A stretch of 64,000 nt of DNA from Streptomyces sp. NBC_01288 (GTDB lineage: Bacteria > Actinomycetota > Actinomycetes > Streptomycetales > Streptomycetaceae): assembly GCF_035982055.1 (NCBI RefSeq), contig NZ_CP108427.1:6819001-6883000 (forward strand), read 5' to 3'. Position numbers and translations under genes: made by a program. The notes beneath the pieces are model-generated. The model was not told where the DNA came from, ran no database searches, and saw nothing but the letters and a program-made list of their open reading frames with translations. Numbering within the stretch: the first letter of the stretch is position 1; the number at the start of each line of letters is the position of its first letter. Below are positions 49,475 through 58,976 of the stretch, one piece after another.

Positions 49475-50488
49475 TCAGATCTTCACCCGGACTTCCTTGC
49501 GGAGCTTGGTGGTCATGGAGACGGCGGTGTCCTTCGACACGTCGGCCGTGTTGTCGCCGGGGGAGACCATCGCGATGGTGCTGTAGTCGGCCCAGGCGCA
49601 GAACCAGTCGGTCTGCTGCTTCTTGGTCAACTGGTTGGTCGCCTTGGTCGCCTGGCACTTCATGACCGCGCCGTTGACGTCGACCGACTCGGGCTGCCCG
49701 ATCAGTTCGCTGCCGCCCGTCGAGCTGCTGCTGGAGGAGTTGCTCTCCTTGACGTCCTTCTGGATGTCCGCGAAGAACGCGTCCAGGGCCTTCTTCGGAT
49801 CGGCGATCTTGCCGTAGGCGCCGATGAGTGAGACGCCCTTGGCCGTGAGGAGTTCCGCCTGACCGGGCGCGGTGGAGGGGTCGTTCGGGTCGTAGCCGCT
49901 CAGGTCGGCCGTCGTGTAGGCGCCGAAGACGGCGGTGCCGTTCTTGACGCCGCTCTTCTCCAGGTCCTTCACGGTCGACGAGCCGTTGTCGCTGGTGTCG
50001 CCGTCCTTGGTCGCCCGGTTGTAGTCGCCGAGCACCTTCGCCGGCGTCGTCAGCTTGTGCGGACCGTCGTCCGCGAGACCGGACGACCCGGTGTAGCCGA
50101 GCACGAAGTACACGCCCACGCCGATGGCGGCGACGACCGCCACCGCCCCGATGATGAGCCCGGTCTTCTTCTTCCCGCCGCCCGCCGGAGGCTGCGGAAC
50201 ACCGTACGGGGCCTGCCCGTAAGGAGGTTGGCCATACGGCGCCTGCTGGCCGTACGGCGGCTGCGGCTGGCCGTAGGGGCCCTGCGGCGGGACGCCCTGC
50301 GGGGGCTGGGGCTGCGCCGGGTAGCCGTAGCCGGGCTGGGCGGGGGGAGCCTGCTGGGGGTAGCCGTAGCCGGGCTGGGGGGCGCCCTGCGGCGCCTGCT
50401 GGGGAGGCTGGCCGTAGGGACCCGGCTGACCGTACGGACCGGGCTGCTGAGGCTGCCCGTCGTACGGGCCCGGCTGGTTGTAGCTCAT
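49475..50488 (-). CDS. Membrane protein with Pro/Gln/Tyr-rich cytoplasmic N-terminus
   Basis: A 337-residue protein. Residues 1-105 are low-complexity repeats of GQPPYGQ and QPGYGYP type, predicted cytoplasmic and disordered. One membrane helix (KKKTGLIIGAVAVVAAIGVG, about 107-132) leads to an outside domain of about 200 residues with a Ser run and two Cys residues (MKCQATKA, WFCAWADY) that may form a disulfide. The start ATG (complement of 50486-50488) follows GGGGAA. No named family recognised. It is divergent from valS. Confidence 0.78.
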   Translation of the reverse strand: MSYNQPGPYDGQPQQPGPYGQPGPYGQPPQQAPQGAPQPGYGYPQQAPPAQPGYGYPAQPQPPQGVPPQGPYGQPQPPYGQQAPYGQPPYGQAPYGVPQPPAGGGKKKTGLIIGAVAVVAAIGVGVYFVLGYTGSSGLADDGPHKLTTPAKVLGDYNRATKDGDTSDNGSSTVKDLEKSGVKNGTAVFGAYTTADLSGYDPNDPSTAPGQAELLTAKGVSLIGAYGKIADPKKALDAFFADIQKDVKESNSSSSSSTGGSELIGQPESVDVNGAVMKCQATKATNQLTKKQQTDWFCAWADYSTIAMVSPGDNTADVSKDTAVSMTTKLRKEVRVKI

Positions 50489-50624
50489 TTCTGGGTTCCC
50501 CTCCAGATGCTTATGTGATCCCGACATCCTGGCCCAGTCACAGGAAGCGCAGAGCATCGGGGGGCGCACCGTTACAGAACAAACGCGTTTCGGGACACCC
50601 CCGCGACACCCCTAAACTGGGCCC

Positions 50625-53249
50625 GTGACCGAGAACGCTCAGCAGCAGCCACCAGCGCCCGACTCCGAACTGCCGACCCAGTACGCGCCGGCCGATGTAG
50701 AGGGGCCGCTGTACGAGCGCTGGGTGGAGCGGGGTTACTTCGAGGCGGACGCGAAGAGCGAGAAGCCGCCGTACACGATCGTCATCCCGCCGCCGAACGT
50801 CACGGGCAGCCTGCACCTCGGGCACGCCTTCGAGCACACGCTCATCGACGCCCTCACCCGCCGCAAGCGCATGCAGGGCTACGAGACGCTGTGGCAGCCC
50901 GGCATGGACCACGCCGGCATCGCCACGCAGAACGTCGTCGAGCGCGAGCTGGGCAAGGAGGGCAAGTCCCGCCACGACCTGGGCCGCGAGGCCTTCGTCG
51001 AGCGGGTCTGGCAGTGGAAGGGCGAGTCCGGTGGCCAGATCTCCGGCCAGATGCGCCGCCTCGGCGACGGCGTCGCCTGGTCCCGCGAGCGCTTCACCAT
51101 GGACGAGGGTCTCTCCCAGTCCGTCCAGACCATCTTCAAGCGGCTCTACGACGACGAGTTGATCTACCGCGCCGAGCGCATCATCAACTGGTGCCCGCGC
51201 TGTCTCACCGCGATCTCCGACATCGAGGTCGAGTACCAGGACGACGACGGCGAGCTCGTCTCCATGAAGTACGGCGACGGGGACGAGACCATCGTCGTCG
51301 CCACAACGCGCGCCGAGACCATGCTCGGTGACACGGCCGTCGCCGTTCACCCCGGCGACGAGCGCTACAAGCACCTCGTCGGCAAGCTCATCAAGCTGCC
51401 GCTGACCGACCGATCCATCCCGGTCGTCGCGGACGAGCACGTCGACCCCGAGTTCGGCACGGGTGCCGTCAAGGTCACCCCGGCCCACGACCCGAACGAC
51501 TTCGAGATCGGCCAGCGGCACGACCTCCCGGCCATCACGGTCATGGACGAGCACGCGGTCATCACCGTCCCCGGCCCCTTCCAGGGCCAGGACCGCCTCG
51601 AAGCCCGCTCCGCGATCGTCGCCGCCCTGCGCGCCGAGGGCCGGATCGTCGCCGAGAAGCGGCCGTACGTCCACTCGGTCGGCCACTGCTCGCGCTGCAA
51701 GACGACCATCGAGCCGCGACTGTCCATGCAGTGGTGGGTCAAGGTCGCCCCGCTCGCGAAGGCGGCCGGCGACGCGGTCCGTGACGGCCGGGTCAAGATC
51801 CACCCCCAGGAGATGGAGAAGCGCTACTTCGACTGGGTCGACAACCTCCACGACTGGTGCATCTCACGGCAGTTGTGGTGGGGCCACCGCATCCCGGTCT
51901 GGTACGGCCCGGAGGGCGAGGTCGTCTGCGTCGGCCCCGACGACGAGGCCCCGACGGGCGAGGGCTGGCACCAGGACACCGACGTCCTCGACACCTGGTT
52001 CTCCTCCGGCCTGTGGCCCTTCTCCACCCTCGGCTGGCCCGAACAGACCGAGTCGCTCGCGAAGTTCTACCCGAACTCCGTCCTGGTCACCGGCTACGAC
52101 ATCCTCTTCTTCTGGGTCGCCCGGATGATGATGTTCGGCCTCTACGCGATGGACGGCACCCCGCCGTTCCACACCATCGCCCTGCACGGCATGGTCCGCG
52201 ACCAGTTCGGCAAGAAGATGTCCAAGTCCTTCGGGAACGCGGTCAATCCGCTCGACTGGATGGACAAGTACGGCTCCGACGCGCTCCGTTTCACCCTCGC
52301 GCGCGGCGCCAACCCGGGCGTCGACGTCCCGATCGGCGAGGAGTGGGTCCAGGGCTCCCGCAACTTCGCCAACAAGCTCTGGAACGCGACCCGTTTCGCC
52401 CTCATGAACGGCGCGACGGTCGAGGGCGACCTGCCCGACGCGTCGGAGATGTCGGCGACGGACCGCTGGATCCTGTCCCGCCTGAACTCCACGGTCGCCG
52501 AAGTCGACGCGCTCTACGAGGACTACCAGTTCGCGAAGCTCTCGGACGCGCTGTTCCACTTCGCGTGGGACGAAGTCTTCGACTGGTACGTCGAGTTGTC
52601 CAAGACGACGTTCATGGCGGGCGGCGAGCCCGCGAAGGTCTCCGGCCGCGTCCTGGGCGAAGTCCTCGACGTCACCCTGAAGTTGCTCCACCCGATCGTC
52701 CCGTTCGTCACGGAGACACTATGGACGACGCTGACGGGCGGCGAGTCGCTGGTCATCGCGGACTGGCCGCAGGATTCGGGCTTCCGTGACACGGCGGCCG
52801 AGAAGGAGATCGGGACCCTCCAGCAGGTCATCACCGAGGTCCGCCGTTTCCGCAACGACCAGGGCCTCCAGCCCGGCCAGCGCGTCCCGGCCCGCCTCAC
52901 GCTGGACGGCACGGCACTGGCGCCCCACGAGGCCGCCATCCGCCAGCTCCTCCGCCTCCAGCCCGAGGGCGACGCCTTCGCGGCCACGGCCACCCTCCCG
53001 GTCGGCGGCGCCACGGTCGCCCTCGACCTCTCCGGCACGATCGACATCGCGGCGGAACGGAAGCGCCTCGCGAAGGACCTGGCGGCGGCGGAGAAGGAGC
53101 GCCAGCAGGCCGAGGGCAAGCTCGGCAACGAGGCGTTCCTGGCGAATGCTCCGGACCAGGTGGTGGAGAAGATCCGCGCCCGCCTGGCCAAGGCCGACGA
53201 GGACATCACCCGCATCACGGCCCAGCTGGCCGGCTTGCCGGAGGCGTAG
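50625..53249 (+). CDS. valS: Valine--tRNA ligase
   Basis: An 874-residue class I synthetase. It has PPNVTGSLHLGHAF (HIGH motif), the editing domain with TTRAETMLGDTAVAV, WFSSGLWPFSTLGWP, and the KMSKS loop GKKMSKSFGN. The C-terminal coiled-coil arm (residues 805-874) is typical of ValRS. It charges tRNA-Val in the cytoplasm. GTG start. A hairpin terminator and a dispersed repeat lie between it and folC. Confidence 0.97.
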   Translation: MTENAQQQPPAPDSELPTQYAPADVEGPLYERWVERGYFEADAKSEKPPYTIVIPPPNVTGSLHLGHAFEHTLIDALTRRKRMQGYETLWQPGMDHAGIATQNVVERELGKEGKSRHDLGREAFVERVWQWKGESGGQISGQMRRLGDGVAWSRERFTMDEGLSQSVQTIFKRLYDDELIYRAERIINWCPRCLTAISDIEVEYQDDDGELVSMKYGDGDETIVVATTRAETMLGDTAVAVHPGDERYKHLVGKLIKLPLTDRSIPVVADEHVDPEFGTGAVKVTPAHDPNDFEIGQRHDLPAITVMDEHAVITVPGPFQGQDRLEARSAIVAALRAEGRIVAEKRPYVHSVGHCSRCKTTIEPRLSMQWWVKVAPLAKAAGDAVRDGRVKIHPQEMEKRYFDWVDNLHDWCISRQLWWGHRIPVWYGPEGEVVCVGPDDEAPTGEGWHQDTDVLDTWFSSGLWPFSTLGWPEQTESLAKFYPNSVLVTGYDILFFWVARMMMFGLYAMDGTPPFHTIALHGMVRDQFGKKMSKSFGNAVNPLDWMDKYGSDALRFTLARGANPGVDVPIGEEWVQGSRNFANKLWNATRFALMNGATVEGDLPDASEMSATDRWILSRLNSTVAEVDALYEDYQFAKLSDALFHFAWDEVFDWYVELSKTTFMAGGEPAKVSGRVLGEVLDVTLKLLHPIVPFVTETLWTTLTGGESLVIADWPQDSGFRDTAAEKEIGTLQQVITEVRRFRNDQGLQPGQRVPARLTLDGTALAPHEAAIRQLLRLQPEGDAFAATATLPVGGATVALDLSGTIDIAAERKRLAKDLAAAEKERQQAEGKLGNEAFLANAPDQVVEKIRARLAKADEDITRITAQLAGLPEA

Positions 53250-53262
53250 GCGTCAGTACGTC

Positions 53263-53304
53263 AGCGAAGGCACCCGAAGCTTTGTAGCTCCGGGTGCCTT
53301 CGCT
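53263..53304 (+). terminator. Terminator after valS
   Basis: Fourteen-base perfect arms agcgaaggcacccg (53263-53276) and its complement (53291-53304), with an inner AGCT/AGCT pair, form a stable hairpin 13 bases after the valS stop. Confidence 0.8.
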
Positions 53305-53310
53305 TACCCA

Positions 53311-53386
53311 GGGGCGCGGGGAACTGCGCGACCAGCCCCCACCGGGCCCGCAGACGAAAGCCCCCCACCGGGCCCGCAGACGAAAG
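53311..53386. repeat. Dispersed Streptomyces intergenic repeat, copy 2, with a 26-bp tandem duplication
   Basis: Bases 53311-53353 match copy 1 (46343-46384) with few changes. The end of the element is duplicated in tandem: 53335-53360 and 53361-53386 are the same 26 bases with one change (core accgggcccgcagacgaaag). It lies between the valS terminator and folC. Confidence 0.85.
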
Positions 53387-53415
53387 ACCACCCCAACCTC
53401 CGTAGACTGGCCCAC

Positions 53416-54903
53416 GTGACTGACAGCGACCCGTTCGACGAGATCATCGAGGCCGAGACCGACCGCGACCCCGACCTCGCGGTCATCGAGGCCGGCAGCC
53501 GCACCCTCCGCACCCAGGGCACCGGCGCCCCCCAGACAGACGTCCCCGGCCGCCCAGAAGACCCCGCGCTGGACAAGGCCCTGCGCGAGGTGGAGACCGA
53601 GCTGGCCTCCCGCTGGGGCGAGACCAAGCTGGAGCCGTCGGTCAGCCGCATCGCCGCGCTGATGGACGTCCTGGGCGACCCCCAGCGCTCGTACCCCTCG
53701 ATCCACATCACCGGCACGAACGGCAAGACCTCCACGGCCCGCATGATCGAGGCCCTCCTCGGCGCCTTCGAACTGCGCACCGGCCGCTACACCTCCCCGC
53801 ACGTCCAGTCGATCACCGAGCGCATCAGCCTCGACGGCGCCCCGATCTCCGCCGAGCGCTTCATCGAGACGTACGAGGACATCAAGCCGTACATCGAGAT
53901 GGTGGACGCGCAGCAGGAGTTCCGGCTGTCGTTCTTCGAGGTGCTCACGGGCATGGCGTACGCCGCGTTCGCGGACGCGCCGGTCGACGTGGCCGTCGTA
54001 GAGGTCGGCATGGGCGGCAGCTGGGACGCGACGAACGTGATCGACGCGGCCGTGGCCGTGGTCACCCCCATCGACCTCGACCACACCGACCGCCTCGGCG
54101 GGACGACCGGCGAGATCGCCACCGAGAAGGCCGGCATCGTCAAGCAGGACGCGACCGTGATCCTGGCGCAGCAGCCGGTGGACGCGGCGCAGGTGCTGCT
54201 GAAGAAGGCCGTCGAGGTGGACGCGACCGTGGCCCGGGAAGGGCTCGAATTCGGTGTCGTGTCCCGGAGCGTCGCGGTCGGCGGGCAGCTGATCAACCTG
54301 CGCGGCCTCGGCGGCGAGTACGAGGAGATCTACCTCCCGCTGCACGGCCCGTATCAGGCGCACAACGCCGCCGTGGCGCTCGCCGCCGTAGAAGCGTTCT
54401 TCGGGGTGGGCGCCCAGCGGCCCGACCCCCTCGCGATCGACACGGTCCGGAAGGCGTTCGCGTCCGTGACCTCGCCGGGGCGGCTGGAGGTGGTGCGGCG
54501 GTCGCCGACCGTCGTGCTGGACGCGGCGCACAACCCGGCGGGCGCCCGTGCGACCGCCGAGGCCGTGGCCGAGGCGTTCGACTTCAGCCGGCTGATCGGC
54601 GTCGTCGGAGCCAGCGGGGACAAGGACGTCCGCGGGCTGCTCGAAGCGTTCGAGCCGATGTTCGCCGAGGTCGTCGTCACGCAGAACTCCAGTCATCGCG
54701 CGATGGACGTGGACGAGCTGGCCGGGATCGCCGTCGAGGTGTTCGGCGACGAGCGGGTGCAGGTCGAGCCACGGTTGCCGGACGCCCTGGAGGCCGCGAT
54801 CACGCTGGCCGAGGAGGACGGCGAGTTCGCGGGCGGCGCCGTGCTCGTCACCGGTTCCGTCATCACCGTCGGTGAAGCCCGACTGCTCCTGGGGAGGGGC
54901 TGA
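53416..54903 (+). CDS. folC: Folylpolyglutamate/dihydrofolate synthase
   Basis: A 495-residue Mur-ligase-family enzyme. The ATP loop is HITGTNGKTSTARM. TSPHVQSITERISL is the folate/Mg loop, and EVGMGGSWDATNVID and DHTDRLGGTTGEIA are family segments; DAAHNPAGA is in the C-terminal domain. It adds glutamate to folates and dihydropteroate. The first 50 residues form an acidic extension. GTG at 53416 is the supported start. It is followed after 6 bases by its usual DUF4233 partner. Confidence 0.95.
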   Translation: MTDSDPFDEIIEAETDRDPDLAVIEAGSRTLRTQGTGAPQTDVPGRPEDPALDKALREVETELASRWGETKLEPSVSRIAALMDVLGDPQRSYPSIHITGTNGKTSTARMIEALLGAFELRTGRYTSPHVQSITERISLDGAPISAERFIETYEDIKPYIEMVDAQQEFRLSFFEVLTGMAYAAFADAPVDVAVVEVGMGGSWDATNVIDAAVAVVTPIDLDHTDRLGGTTGEIATEKAGIVKQDATVILAQQPVDAAQVLLKKAVEVDATVAREGLEFGVVSRSVAVGGQLINLRGLGGEYEEIYLPLHGPYQAHNAAVALAAVEAFFGVGAQRPDPLAIDTVRKAFASVTSPGRLEVVRRSPTVVLDAAHNPAGARATAEAVAEAFDFSRLIGVVGASGDKDVRGLLEAFEPMFAEVVVTQNSSHRAMDVDELAGIAVEVFGDERVQVEPRLPDALEAAITLAEEDGEFAGGAVLVTGSVITVGEARLLLGRG

Positions 54904-54909
54904 CTTTCC

Positions 54910-55275
54910 GTGCGTACGCTCTGTTCTTCCACGCTGATCGGCGAGTTCTTCGTGATCGGCTTCGCCGGTCTGGTCGCCATGAAGGACCCGGACCTGACCA
55001 CCTCCACCGTGTGGACGGTGTGCGGGATCGCGATGTTCCTGTCCGTCGCGCTGTGCGGCGTGGTGACCCGGCCGGCCGGCATCGCGCTCGGCTGGGCGCT
55101 ACAGATCGCGCTGATCGCGTCGGGCGTCGTCGTGCCGTCGATGTTCTTCCTCGGGGCGATCTTCGCGGCCCTGTGGTGGGCCTCGGTGCACTACGGCCGG
55201 AAGATCGACGAGGCGAAGGCACGGTTCGCGGCACAGGCCGCGCAGGCCGGCTCCACTACACCTGACGCTGCGTAA
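54910..55275 (+). CDS. DUF4233 membrane protein
   Basis: A 121-residue protein with four membrane helices and a polar Ala-rich tail. It begins MRTLCSSTLIGEFFVIGFAGLVA, the N-terminus I know from DUF4233, a family regularly found right after folC in actinobacteria. GTG start six bases after the folC stop shows coupling. Function unknown. Confidence 0.85.
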   Translation: MRTLCSSTLIGEFFVIGFAGLVAMKDPDLTTSTVWTVCGIAMFLSVALCGVVTRPAGIALGWALQIALIASGVVVPSMFFLGAIFAALWWASVHYGRKIDEAKARFAAQAAQAGSTTPDAA

Positions 55276-55374
55276 TGGACGCGTGGACACGCCCTGTAAC
55301 CTCGGGTTTGTCGTGAGACGACCGTGCCACGACCGTGAGCCGACCCGCACATCATGATCCGAAGGAGTCCCGTC

Positions 55375-55788
55375 GTGACCCAGCGCACCCTCGTCCTGCT
55401 CAAGCCCGACGCCGTACGTCGTGGCCTGACCGGCGAGATCATCAGCCGGATCGAGCGCAAGGCCGGCTGGCAGATCACCGCGCTGGAGCTGCGCACCCTG
55501 GACCAGGACACCCTGGAGCAGCACTACGGCGAGCACAAGGGCAAGGTCTTCTACGAGCCGCTGGTGGAGTTCATGGCCTCCGGTCCGGTCGTCGCCCTGA
55601 TCGTCGAGGGCGAGCGGGTCATCGAGGGCGTACGCCAGCTGGCCGGTCCGACCGACCCGATCGCCGCCGCGCCGGGGTCGATCCGCGGGGACTTCGGAGT
55701 CATCGTGCGCGAGAACCTGATCCACGCCTCGGACTCGGAGGAGTCCGCCGAACGCGAGGTGAAGATCTTCTTCCCCGGGCGCGTCTGA
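55375..55788 (+). CDS. ndk: Nucleoside diphosphate kinase
   Basis: A 137-residue enzyme that transfers the gamma phosphate between nucleotides through a phospho-His. The catalytic segment is ENLIHASDSEESA, with RGDFGVIV before it and TLVLLKPDAVRRGL at the N-terminus. GTG at 55375 follows GAAGGAG. A hairpin follows the gene. Standard length and motifs. Confidence 0.97.
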   Translation: MTQRTLVLLKPDAVRRGLTGEIISRIERKAGWQITALELRTLDQDTLEQHYGEHKGKVFYEPLVEFMASGPVVALIVEGERVIEGVRQLAGPTDPIAAAPGSIRGDFGVIVRENLIHASDSEESAEREVKIFFPGRV

Positions 55789-55820
55789 ATCTCCATCAGT
55801 AACCCACATGCCTGACCAGG

Positions 55821-55844
55821 GACGGCCGCGTTTTTCCGGCCGTC
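55821..55844 (+). terminator. Terminator after ndk
   Basis: An 8-base stem gacggccg/cggccgtc (55821-55828 with 55837-55844) has the loop cgtttttc. It lies 33 bases after the ndk stop. The remaining 208 bases up to mreB should hold the mreB promoters; I see no other gene there. Confidence 0.6.
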
Positions 55845-56052
55845 TCTTGGCATATGCGTGCCGATCGGGGGAACGAGTGCCCCCGTTGGGCCGTCTCCAC
55901 AAGCGAGGCGGCGCCTCACATGCTGACAATGGCGAAGACCCTCGCGCAGTGTTCGTGATGGCGCGTCTACGATGGAAGCCATCACGTCACAGCACCCACT
56001 TCGCCGACCTGAAAAGCCCTCAAAAGCTCCCAGGAAGGCCAGACGAATCCTG

Positions 56053-57084
56053 ATGGGGAACTCAATGTCGTTCATCGGCCGTGACATGGCTGTCGACCTC
56101 GGGACCGCCAACACGCTGGTGTACGTCAGGGGTCGCGGGATCGTACTCAACGAGCCGTCCGTCGTCGCGATCAACACCAACACCGGTGGCATTCTCGCGG
56201 TCGGCTCCGAAGCCAAGAAGATGATCGGGCGCACGCCCGGCAACATCGTTGCCGTACGTCCGCTGAAGGACGGTGTCATCGCCGACTTCGAGATCACCGA
56301 GCGCATGCTCCGCTACTTCATCCTGAAGATCCACAAGCGGCGCTATCTGGCCCGCCCCCGCGTCGTCGTCTGCGTGCCCTCGGGCATCACGGGCGTCGAG
56401 CGCCGTGCCGTCATCGAGGCGTCGTCCCAGGCCGGCGCCCGCCAGGTGCACATCATCGAGGAGCCCATGGCCGCGGCCATCGGTTCCGGCCTGCCGGTCC
56501 ACGAGGCCACGGGCAACATGGTGGTGGACATCGGCGGCGGCACCACGGAGGTCGCGGTCATCTCGCTCGGTGGCATCGTCACCGCCCAGTCCATCCGCGT
56601 CGCGGGCGACGAGTTGGACAACGCGATCATCCAGCACATCAAGAAGGAGTACTCGCTCCTTCTGGGTGAGCGGACGGCTGAGCAGATCAAGATCACGATC
56701 GGTTCCGCGTACGACCTCGACGACGACCAGCACACCGAAATCCGCGGCCGGGACCTGGTCTCCGGCCTGCCCAAGACCGTTGTCATCTCCGCCGGCGAAG
56801 TCCGCAAGGCGATCGAAGAGCCCGTCAACGCGATCGTCGACGCGGTGAAGACGACCCTCGACAAGTGCCCGCCGGAGCTGTCCGGCGACATCATGGACCG
56901 AGGAATCGTTCTGACCGGCGGCGGAGCCCTGCTGAAGGGTCTCGACGAGCGGCTGCGCCGGGAGACCGGCATGCCGATCCACATCGCCGAGGACCCGCTG
57001 GACAGCGTGGCGCTCGGCTCCGGCAAGTGCGTCGAGGAGTTCGAGGCGCTCCAGCAGGTTCTGGACGCCCAGCCGCGCAGATGA
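56053..57084 (+). CDS. mreB: Rod shape-determining protein MreB
   Basis: A 343-residue bacterial actin. Phosphate loops are MAVDLGTANTLVYV and MVVDIGGGTTEVAVI. The adenosine motif is LTGGGALLKGLDE, and the connecting segment reads VVVCVPSGITGVERRAV. In Streptomyces MreB acts mainly in spore wall synthesis. The ATG at 56053 (MGNSMSFIGRD) is chosen; an ATG at 56065 is possible. A hairpin between mreB and mreC may make mreB transcripts mostly separate. Confidence 0.96.
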   Translation: MGNSMSFIGRDMAVDLGTANTLVYVRGRGIVLNEPSVVAINTNTGGILAVGSEAKKMIGRTPGNIVAVRPLKDGVIADFEITERMLRYFILKIHKRRYLARPRVVVCVPSGITGVERRAVIEASSQAGARQVHIIEEPMAAAIGSGLPVHEATGNMVVDIGGGTTEVAVISLGGIVTAQSIRVAGDELDNAIIQHIKKEYSLLLGERTAEQIKITIGSAYDLDDDQHTEIRGRDLVSGLPKTVVISAGEVRKAIEEPVNAIVDAVKTTLDKCPPELSGDIMDRGIVLTGGGALLKGLDERLRRETGMPIHIAEDPLDSVALGSGKCVEEFEALQQVLDAQPRR

Positions 57085-57139
57085 CGTAACGCTTCGATTC
57101 CGCCGTACGGGATGATCTCCTCTCGTGCGGCGGATCGTT

Positions 57140-57177
57140 GATACGGAGGCATAGGCTCCGACATGAGCCTCCGTATC
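57140..57177 (+). terminator. Hairpin between mreB and mreC
   Basis: Eleven-base perfect arms gatacggaggc (57140-57150) and gcctccgtatc (57167-57177) with a 16-base loop lie in the 154-base gap. There is no T-run. It may end many mreB transcripts before mreC. Confidence 0.6.
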
Positions 57178-57238
57178 CATCCGCACGGACAACTCCCGCA
57201 CACACCACACCTGCATACCTGTACCTCTGCACATTTCT

Positions 57239-58204
57239 ATGAGGAAGGCACGGCCGCCGCACGTGAGGGACACACGAGAGAGCCGGCTGCTCCTGGTGCT
57301 GCTGATCGCCGTAGCGTTCGCGTTGATCACGGTGGATATCCGGGGAGGGCAGGACTCGCCGGTCGACGGGGCCCGCCGGGCCGCGGCCACCGTGTTCGGC
57401 CCGATCGAGAACGGCGTGTCGTCCGCCGTCGACCCGGTCGGTGACGCGGTCTCCGCGGTCCGCGACTCCGGTGAGCGGCACGACCGGCTCGCCGTCCTGG
57501 AGAAGGAGAACGCGGCCCTCAAGGCGAAGCTCGGTAGCGACGACCGCAACCGCAGCCGCCTGACCCAGCTCGACAAGATGCTGAAGGTGGCCGGCGAGGG
57601 CCAGTACGGCATCAAGGGCGCCCAGGTCATCGCGATAGGAGCCGCCCAGAGCTTCTCCTGGACGATCACCATCGACGTCGGCGCCAACGACGGCATCAAG
57701 CGCGACATGACCGTCCTGAACGGCAACGGACTGGTCGGGCGCGTGACGACCGTCGGCCCGGACGCCTCGACCGTCCTCCTCGCCAACGACCCCGACTTCA
57801 CCGTCGGCACCCGCATGGAGGGCAGCGACGAACTCGGCTTCGCCTCCGGCGAGGGCGACGGCCCGCTGCGCGTCGAACTCCTCAACGGCAAGGCGGAGGT
57901 GCGGAAGGGCGACCGTCTGGTCACCTTCGGCTCGCAGGCCGACAAGCCGTTCGTGCCCGGCGTCCCGGTCGGTGTCGTCTCCCGCGTCGACCCCTCCGGC
58001 GGCGGCCTGACCCGCACGCTGTACGTCACGCCGTACGTCAACTTCACCAAGCTCGACATCGTCGGCGTGGTCGTGGAGGCCCCGAAGAAGGACCCGCGTG
58101 ACACGGTCCTGCCGGCGAAGCCCAAGCCGACCCCGATCCCGACGGTGACCGTCACGGTCACCCCGTCCGCGAACGCGCCGGTCGACGGCCAGCAACAGCA
58201 GTAG
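57239..58204 (+). CDS. mreC: Rod shape-determining protein MreC
   Basis: A 321-residue protein. It has a short cytoplasmic N-terminus, one membrane helix (about residues 17-35), a coiled coil (residues 75-115, LEKENAALKAKL) and the periplasmic-type beta domain with INGNGLVGRV-like and SDELGFASGEG segments. The tail is Pro/Thr-rich. It scaffolds the wall-synthesis complex with MreD, PBP2 and RodA. ATG at 57239. It overlaps the mreD ribosome-site region. Confidence 0.93.
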   Translation: MRKARPPHVRDTRESRLLLVLLIAVAFALITVDIRGGQDSPVDGARRAAATVFGPIENGVSSAVDPVGDAVSAVRDSGERHDRLAVLEKENAALKAKLGSDDRNRSRLTQLDKMLKVAGEGQYGIKGAQVIAIGAAQSFSWTITIDVGANDGIKRDMTVLNGNGLVGRVTTVGPDASTVLLANDPDFTVGTRMEGSDELGFASGEGDGPLRVELLNGKAEVRKGDRLVTFGSQADKPFVPGVPVGVVSRVDPSGGGLTRTLYVTPYVNFTKLDIVGVVVEAPKKDPRDTVLPAKPKPTPIPTVTVTVTPSANAPVDGQQQQ

Positions 58205-58215
58205 GAGCCTTCCCC

Positions 58216-58884
58216 ATGCGTGTCAACCGGATCCTGCTCTCCGTGCCGCTGGTCGTCGTCGCCCTCGTGATCCAGGTGAGCGTCCTCGCCCGCCTCCACC
58301 TCCCGGGCGCCGTCCCCGACCTGCTGCTCCTCACGGTCCTCGGCCTGGCCATGGTCTACGGCCATGTCACGGGCGCCCTCATCGGCTTCGGCGCGGGCCT
58401 CCTCGCCGACCTCGCCCCGCCCGCCGACCACGCGGCCGGCCGCTACGCCCTCGTGCTCTGCGTCATCGGCTACCTCGCCGGCTTGGCGAAACCGGAGAAC
58501 GGCCGCCTGAAGTCGGCCACCGGCCCGATGGCCGTCGTGGTCGCCGCCGCGATCGGCGCCACCCTGCTCTACGCCGGTGTCGGCGCCCTCGTCGGCGACA
58601 CCGCCGCCCGCCATGTCGGCCTGGGCAGCCTGCTGTTCACGGCCTCCCTGTACGACCTGCTGCTCGCCCCGTTCGTCGTCCCCGGGATCATGGCGCTGGC
58701 CCGGCGCGCCGACAACGACCCGCTCGCCGAGACCAACGCCGCCAAGTCGGCCGACATCTCCTCGGGTTGGCTCTCCTCCGGCACCGGCCTGAAGATCGGC
58801 GGCCAGCGCGGCGGCCTGCGGATGAAGACCGCCCGAGCGCGCGTGGCCCGGGCGGGACGTATCAAGGGGGTCAAGAGGCTTTGA
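58216..58884 (+). CDS. mreD: Rod shape-determining protein MreD
   Basis: A 222-residue membrane protein with five or six helices and a basic C-terminal extension (residues 180-222, longer than in E. coli). It begins MRVNRILLSVPLVVVALVIQ; TGALIGFGAGLLADLAPPADH is the family core. It is part of the elongation/spore-wall complex. The ribosome site TAGGAG overlaps the mreC stop. Confidence 0.93.
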   Translation: MRVNRILLSVPLVVVALVIQVSVLARLHLPGAVPDLLLLTVLGLAMVYGHVTGALIGFGAGLLADLAPPADHAAGRYALVLCVIGYLAGLAKPENGRLKSATGPMAVVVAAAIGATLLYAGVGALVGDTAARHVGLGSLLFTASLYDLLLAPFVVPGIMALARRADNDPLAETNAAKSADISSGWLSSGTGLKIGGQRGGLRMKTARARVARAGRIKGVKRL

Positions 58885-58976
58885 ACACCGGGGAGTTGAC
58901 CCACGGACTCACAGGTCCGTCGTATATGACTCATACACGCATCGTGTACACGCACTGAGAGGGGGAGGCAGCACAA

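Noticed and set aside
53263..53304. Regulatory riboswitch or T-box between valS and folC
   Set aside because: It is a simple symmetric hairpin directly after the valS stop; no conserved T-box or riboswitch elements are visible.
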